In this document: one piece after another, positions 58,967 to 64,000 of the stretch
How positions within the stretch are numbered: the first letter of the stretch is position 1
Layout: every line of letters starts with the position of its first letter
Assembly (NCBI GenBank): GCA_947053595.1
Contig: CAMRSX010000001.1
Coordinates: forward strand, 22,356-86,355
Source of the DNA: an uncultured Clostridia bacterium
Lineage (GTDB): Bacteria > Bacillota > Clostridia > Christensenellales > UBA1242
Direction: 5' to 3'
Length of the DNA stretch: 64,000 nucleotides
Notes under the pieces: model-generated
What the model saw: only the letters and a program-made list of their open reading frames with translations
The model's database searches: none
What the model was told of the DNA's origin: nothing
Program-made: the position numbers and the translations under genes

Positions 58967-59791
58967 ATGAACAAAGACGCAGCGGGAAAAATCCCAAAAA
59001 TCATCCACTATGTATGGTTTGGCGGCAAAAAGCTTCCAATTGTTGAAAAGTGCATCGAAAGCTGGAAGAAAAACTGTCCCAATTTTGAAATTGTGGAGTG
59101 GAACGAAAAAAACTTTGATGTTAATTCTCATCCCTTTGTGAAAGAGGCGATTGAAAAGAAAAAATGGGCTTTTGCAGCCGATTACATCCGAATTTTTGCG
59201 CTTTACAATTTTGGCGGTGTTTATTTGGACACCGACATGGAAATTTTTGAAGACCTTTCTCCGCTTTTGGAAAATGGCGCCTTTTTTGCCAGCGAGAACA
59301 AATGGGTGGTGGGTTCTGCCATCATTGGATGTGTGAAGGGGCATCCGTTGATTAAGCAATTTTTGGATTATTATGACAACCGCCGTTTCATCAAAAAAAA
59401 TGGCAGTTTGGACACCCAGCCAAACACCTACATCATGACAACCATCTTGAAATATGACAATCACATTCATCCAAAGGGCAAGTTTTTGCAGTGGAAGGAT
59501 GTGAAGTTTTTGCAGCCAGAAACATTCTATCCCAAAGATTATTTCAGCGGGCAGACAAACATCACCAAAAACACCCTTGGGTTTCATCATTTCGACTCCA
59601 GTTGGCAGGACGAAAAAGAAAAGAAAAAGATGTTTGACACAAGTTGGGATGAGGGAACAAGCAACAAGAAAAAAGTGCACCTTGTTTCTTTCAAAAATTT
59701 CTTTAGAGGACTTGCAAACAGGATGCTTTATGTCAGGCTGCACTGGAAAATGAAGCGCTTTAGAAAAAAGCAAAAAAGTCACAGAGCGTGA
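58967..59791 (+). CDS. GT32-like glycosyltransferase
   Basis: IPKIIHYVWFGGKKLP, AFAADYIRIFALYNFGGVYLDTDMEIF. Confidence 0.88.
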   Translation: MNKDAAGKIPKIIHYVWFGGKKLPIVEKCIESWKKNCPNFEIVEWNEKNFDVNSHPFVKEAIEKKKWAFAADYIRIFALYNFGGVYLDTDMEIFEDLSPLLENGAFFASENKWVVGSAIIGCVKGHPLIKQFLDYYDNRRFIKKNGSLDTQPNTYIMTTILKYDNHIHPKGKFLQWKDVKFLQPETFYPKDYFSGQTNITKNTLGFHHFDSSWQDEKEKKKMFDTSWDEGTSNKKKVHLVSFKNFFRGLANRMLYVRLHWKMKRFRKKQKSHRA

Positions 59792-59798
59792 CTTTTTT

Positions 59799-60044
59799 CT
59801 AAATATAATCCAATTCGATGGTGTTTTTCAAAATGGGGCAATCTAAAAATTCAAGTATTGTCATTTCAAAAGCGTCGGCAAGCTTATAAATCACGGCTAA
59901 AGACGGACTTTTTGTATGACCATTATAGAAATTCTTCAATGTTGACATTGGAATCCCAGAAAGTTTTCCTAATTTATACAATGACATATTGTTTTTAAAC
60001 AATAATTCATCAATTCTTTTTGAAACGGCTTGTGCAACATTCAT
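59799..60044 (-). CDS. XRE-family HTH regulator
   Basis: RIDELLFKNNMSLYKLGKLSGIPMSTLKNFYNGHTKSPSLAVIYKLADAF. Confidence 0.85.
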   Translation of the reverse strand: MNVAQAVSKRIDELLFKNNMSLYKLGKLSGIPMSTLKNFYNGHTKSPSLAVIYKLADAFEMTILEFLDCPILKNTIELDYI

Positions 60045-60156
60045 AATTCATCCTCCTGCTCAATTGAGATATAATTTATTTAGCAAAAAATTTTAAGAAA
60101 AATACTTCTCAATTGAGACCTAATATGTTATAATATGCACAAGTTGAGGAGAGATT

Positions 60157-60615
60157 ATGAAATTAAAAGTTTGTGCGGTGCTTGACGATGGATTTTTTGA
60201 AGTTTCCAATGGTTTGCAAGAAAGGACAAGAAAGTTTTTTGTGAAGATGATTTTGCAGGGAGTGAACACCTTTGTGGTGTTTAGGCTGGGGAATTTTGGA
60301 AGATTTTGTTTGGAAGTGCTTCATTCGCTTAAAAACAAATTCGCCCGCGTGAGAAGAATTGTGGTGAACGATGTTGAAAGTTTGGAAGAAGAATGCCAAG
60401 CGCTGAGGCTGTTGGGCTTGACGGACATAATTTGCATTTCAACCGACTTTCTTACGCTTGACCTTCCATATGTCAACAAGGCAATGAGGCTGATTGACAT
60501 CAGCGAAGGCGTGGTGTGCTTTTGCAAAGAGGCAACAAAGCAAGAGGGGTTGGTTATTGCGCTGCTGAAATATTCAATGCGCCGAAACAAACAGGTTTGC
60601 AATCTTTTTGAGTGA
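60157..60615 (+). CDS. Uncharacterised protein, possibly a divergent SLOG-like fold
   Basis: RLGNFGRFCLEVLHSLKNKFARV and YVNKAMRLIDISEGVVCFCKEATKQEGLVIALLKYSMRRNKQVCNLF. Confidence 0.5.
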   Translation: MKLKVCAVLDDGFFEVSNGLQERTRKFFVKMILQGVNTFVVFRLGNFGRFCLEVLHSLKNKFARVRRIVVNDVESLEEECQALRLLGLTDIICISTDFLTLDLPYVNKAMRLIDISEGVVCFCKEATKQEGLVIALLKYSMRRNKQVCNLFE

Positions 60616-60694
60616 ATTGTCATTTTTTGATGCCTTGTCCGCATATTTTGTTTTAAGAAAAAAATTTGTTTTGTTTTTGGACAAGGAGGCAATA

Positions 60695-61099
60695 ATGAAA
60701 GCGAAAGCATTAAAGAGCGAGAAAAAAAGCGGAAAATGGTGGCTTTGCATTGTTAAGGGAGTTGTTACTGGGCTTGTGACTGCGCTGGTTGGCATTTTGA
60801 TTTTTGCATTTGTTTTGCGCTTCACTTCCATTTCGGACAAAATCATCACGCCTGTCAATCAAGTAATCAAAGGAGTGTCCATATTTTTTGGCGTGTTTTT
60901 GGGCATGAAAAAACACAAAGAAATGGGGCTTTTGTCTGGTTTCTTGATTGGACTTCTCTTCACAATTTGTGCGTTTTTGGTGTTTTCAATACTTGACGGG
61001 GCTTTTTGCTTTGACCGCACTCTTGTGAACGACCTCATTTTTGGAAGCGTGATTGGTGCAATTTGCGGAATTATTTGCGTGAATTTGAAAAAATCTTAG
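60695..61099 (+). CDS. TIGR04086-like small membrane protein
   Basis: Four predicted hydrophobic segments; KGVVTGLVTALVGILIFAFVL; position upstream of secDF. Confidence 0.65.
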   Translation: MKAKALKSEKKSGKWWLCIVKGVVTGLVTALVGILIFAFVLRFTSISDKIITPVNQVIKGVSIFFGVFLGMKKHKEMGLLSGFLIGLLFTICAFLVFSILDGAFCFDRTLVNDLIFGSVIGAICGIICVNLKKS

Positions 61100-61170
61100 T
61101 TGTTTTATTTGACATTACGCCCCTTATGTATTAAAATATACAAGTATTTGACTTTTGAAGTTAAGGGGAA

Positions 61171-62556
61171 ATGATGGCTAGAAATAAAAGTAAGAAAAAT
61201 TCCATTTTGAATTTTGTGGCTGTTGTCGTTTTGACAATTTTTGGGATTGTTTTGTCAGTTTGCAGCTTTGACATTCCTTTCACCACTTGGCATTATAACG
61301 GCTTTGCGAACTCAATTTCGCTTGGGCTGGATTTGGCAGGTGGTATTTCTGTTGTTTATGACTGCTCTCTTCCAAGCGGCGCGGAAAATAAAGACCTTGA
61401 CAAGGCCATTGAAGCAACCGTGACAAGGCTTTCAAATGTGATTGGTTCAGAATATTCTGAGGCAACCATAACAAGACAAGGTGGCTCTAAAATCCGCATT
61501 GAAGTGCCTTCCGTGACTGATTCGGAAGAGATTTTTGCGTTGATTGGAGAGCCAAAACCTCTTTACATGACTTTGCAAGAGGGCAACTATGTTGAAGGGC
61601 AAAGCATTAAGGGCACCGACATCGACGACGTTATGGTTTCTTATCAAGAAGAAAAATATGGTGTGTCTTTGAAGTTTACGGCAGAAGGCGCAAAGAAGTT
61701 TGCGTCGCTGACAGAAAGCGCTGCTGCTGGTGACAAGAAAATTTATGTATATTTGGGAGAGGTGTCTGCTGACAATCTTTTCCAACAGCTGACTTGCGAA
61801 TCTAAAATCACAGGCGGCTCCACTTTCATCTCTGGCAGTTTTGAAGATTATGAAGCTGCAGAAAGCTATTCGCTGCAAATCATGAGTGGCACTTTCAGCG
61901 CAACGCTGGAGCTTTTGGAAAGCAATGTCATCTCTGCAACTTTGGGTGCTTCTGCGCTGAAGTTCTGTCTGATTGGTGGCTTTGTTGGGCTGCTTTTGAT
62001 TATGCTGATTTTGTGGTGGAGATATGGCGATTTTGGCTTGCTTGCTGCTTTTGCACTTGTCATTTACATTGTTTTGATGCTGTTCTTCCTTCAGGCAATC
62101 TCTTTTGTTCAGTTGACGCTGCCTGGTCTTGCCGGAATTGTGCTGAGCATTGGCATGGCAGTTGACGGCACAATAATCATCTTTGAAAGATTTAGGGAAG
62201 AATATCGCTCTGGAAAGAAAATTCCTCTTTCTGCTAAGGGCGGCTTCAAACGTGCCTTTTGGCCAATTTTTGACTCCAACATCACAACCATTGTGACAGC
62301 GCTTGTGCTTTATATCCTGGGCACGGCATCCATTCAGGGCTTTGCAATCACACTTTTGATTGGCATTGTGCTTTCACTTTTCATGAACTTGGTTATTTTG
62401 CGTTTCTTGGTGAAATGGTATTTGCCATTCAACAGCACAAACGGCAAAAAACTTCATCTTCCAAAACAGACAAGACAATTTAAGGAGGACAAGGAAGAAA
62501 CAGAGATTGTTTTGGATGGGGCAAGCATAGGAGGGCAGACAAATGAGCAAGTTTAA
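61171..62556 (+). CDS. secD: Protein translocase subunit SecD
   Basis: LGLDLAGGISVVYDC, GIVLSIGMAVDGTIIIFERFREE. Confidence 0.94.
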   Translation: MMARNKSKKNSILNFVAVVVLTIFGIVLSVCSFDIPFTTWHYNGFANSISLGLDLAGGISVVYDCSLPSGAENKDLDKAIEATVTRLSNVIGSEYSEATITRQGGSKIRIEVPSVTDSEEIFALIGEPKPLYMTLQEGNYVEGQSIKGTDIDDVMVSYQEEKYGVSLKFTAEGAKKFASLTESAAAGDKKIYVYLGEVSADNLFQQLTCESKITGGSTFISGSFEDYEAAESYSLQIMSGTFSATLELLESNVISATLGASALKFCLIGGFVGLLLIMLILWWRYGDFGLLAAFALVIYIVLMLFFLQAISFVQLTLPGLAGIVLSIGMAVDGTIIIFERFREEYRSGKKIPLSAKGGFKRAFWPIFDSNITTIVTALVLYILGTASIQGFAITLLIGIVLSLFMNLVILRFLVKWYLPFNSTNGKKLHLPKQTRQFKEDKEETEIVLDGASIGGQTNEQV

Positions 62557-63685
62557 GAAAATGAAAAAGTTTTCTTTGGATGAATCCATTGAAAACAGCA
62601 AGTTTGATTTTTGCAAAAATCTCAAGTGGTTTTTGATTGCACCTGCAGTCATCATCTTGGTGGGCATCATCTTGCTTTCCACCGTGGGCTTCAATTTGGG
62701 CATTGATTTCACGGGCGGCTCCAACATGACAATTTATATTGACAGCGAGGGCGCTTACACATCCGAAACCTTTGACATTGACAAAGATTTGGGCAAAATT
62801 AAAAACAAAATCAACCTTGTGTTGAAAGAGTTTGACCTGAAGGTGACAACCGTTCAAAAAACCACCATTGATAACATTGATTTGGGAATTTCTGGCGGTG
62901 ATGCCGTGATTGTGAAATATCAAAATGGCAAAAATCTCAAGACGGACGACATTGAAGAAATCAACGAAAAAATCAGATTGGGGCTTCTTAAAGCCTTTGG
63001 CTATGCTGGGCAAGATGCGTTGGACATCAACGAAGTTGAAAACAGTGATTTGGTGACAAATGGCGGCGTGACAACTGCCAGCGCCAGCGCCGAGCTTATG
63101 ATGAAATCTTTCATTGCGCTTTTGGTGGCTGTGGTTATCATCCTTGTTTATGTTGCTTTCCGCTTTGAAGTCACCAGCGGTTTGGCAGCCATTTTGGCAT
63201 TGTTTCACGACATCTTGGTGACAGCTTCTGTGCTGTTGATTTGCCGAATTCAGATTAATGTGGCATTTATTGCAGCGCTCATCACAATTTTGGGATATTC
63301 CATCAACAACACCATCATCATTTTTGACCGTATGCGTGACGAGTTGAAGTTGGCAAGAAATGCTGGCAAAAAAATCAACAATGTGGAAATTGCAAACAGG
63401 TCTATCAGAAGCACAATGATGCGTTCGGTGCTGACAACCATCACAACCTTTGTCATGATTTTCATGATTACAGTGATTGGTGTTGCAGACATCCGCGAGT
63501 TTGCATTTCCAATTATGGTGGGAATTTTGTCGGGTTTCTATTCTTCGGTGTTTATGACTCCGGGGCTTTGGGCAATTGCTTACAGGCCAAGAAAGAGAAA
63601 GAAAAGCCTGCAAAACGACACCAAAAACAGCAAAAAGCCATCTGAAGCAATGGAAGGCGAAAGCGAAGTTGAAGTTTTGGCTTGA
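62543..63685 (+). CDS. secF: Protein translocase subunit SecF
   Basis: LGIDFTGGSNM, ITILGYSINNTIIIFDRMRDE, SIRSTMMRSVLTTITTF. Confidence 0.94.
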   Translation: MSKFKKMKKFSLDESIENSKFDFCKNLKWFLIAPAVIILVGIILLSTVGFNLGIDFTGGSNMTIYIDSEGAYTSETFDIDKDLGKIKNKINLVLKEFDLKVTTVQKTTIDNIDLGISGGDAVIVKYQNGKNLKTDDIEEINEKIRLGLLKAFGYAGQDALDINEVENSDLVTNGGVTTASASAELMMKSFIALLVAVVIILVYVAFRFEVTSGLAAILALFHDILVTASVLLICRIQINVAFIAALITILGYSINNTIIIFDRMRDELKLARNAGKKINNVEIANRSIRSTMMRSVLTTITTFVMIFMITVIGVADIREFAFPIMVGILSGFYSSVFMTPGLWAIAYRPRKRKKSLQNDTKNSKKPSEAMEGESEVEVLA

Positions 63686-63797
63686 CAAAAAAACCTTCTT
63701 AAAGCAAGATTTTGTTTGAAATAAGCGGCTGGCAGTTGCAAAAACTGCAAACAGCATCAGGCAAAACCAACAAAATCAGAAAAATGCTTTTTAAAAA

Positions 63798-63832
63798 AAA
63801 GAAAAATCACCAGTTTTGGTGATTTTTTTGTT
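63798..63832 (+). terminator. Rho-independent terminator
   Basis: aaaaatcaccagttttggtgatttttttg. Confidence 0.75.
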
Positions 63833-64000
63833 ATGCAGTGACAGATTTTGCTGCAAATTGGTTAATTTTTGTTGTGTGGCGACAGATTTTTGTTTTGTGT
63901 GGCTGAAGGACACTGTACAAAAAAGTTGTTTCGCTTAGATGGTTGATTTTAATGTGATTTTTCTCTGATTTCTTCGTCTCCTCTGTCTTTTGCTGCAATG

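Overview
AT-rich chromosomal window, most likely from a Firmicutes/Clostridia-like bacterium. This is inferred from T-box regulation of thrS, the Prp/L27 pair, yqfC/yqfD, ytxC, sepF, floA and PFOR. Most of the window is housekeeping: dnaJ, mtaB, rsmE, rpsU, pcrA-ligA, the str operon (rpsL-rpsG-fusA-tuf), sepF/lspA/rluD, rplU-prp-rpmA, floA-yqfC-yqfD-ybeY-era, primosome genes, alr, rsmD, glmS, PFOR, truA, thrS and yajC-secD-secF, plus tRNA-Trp and tRNA-Lys. No rRNA, CRISPR array, transposase, integrase or prophage was seen. The most interesting material is non-coding: (1) a dispersed RNA-like structured repeat with two full-length copies, one before rpsL and one before rpsG, and two core-only copies placed as an inverted pair between glmS and glpQ, with compensatory changes in its helices; (2) a probable ~215-nt sRNA between a consensus promoter and a strong terminator just upstream of the str operon; (3) a ~1.1-kb NUDIX-gene unit bounded by long imperfect inverted repeats and filled with palindromes; (4) an overlapping chain of mini-ORFs in front of yajC; (5) a 57-aa ORF with its own consensus promoter and terminator; (6) an att-like duplication of the tRNA-Lys 3' end. 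All calls come from reading the sequence; no database searches or folding programs were run.
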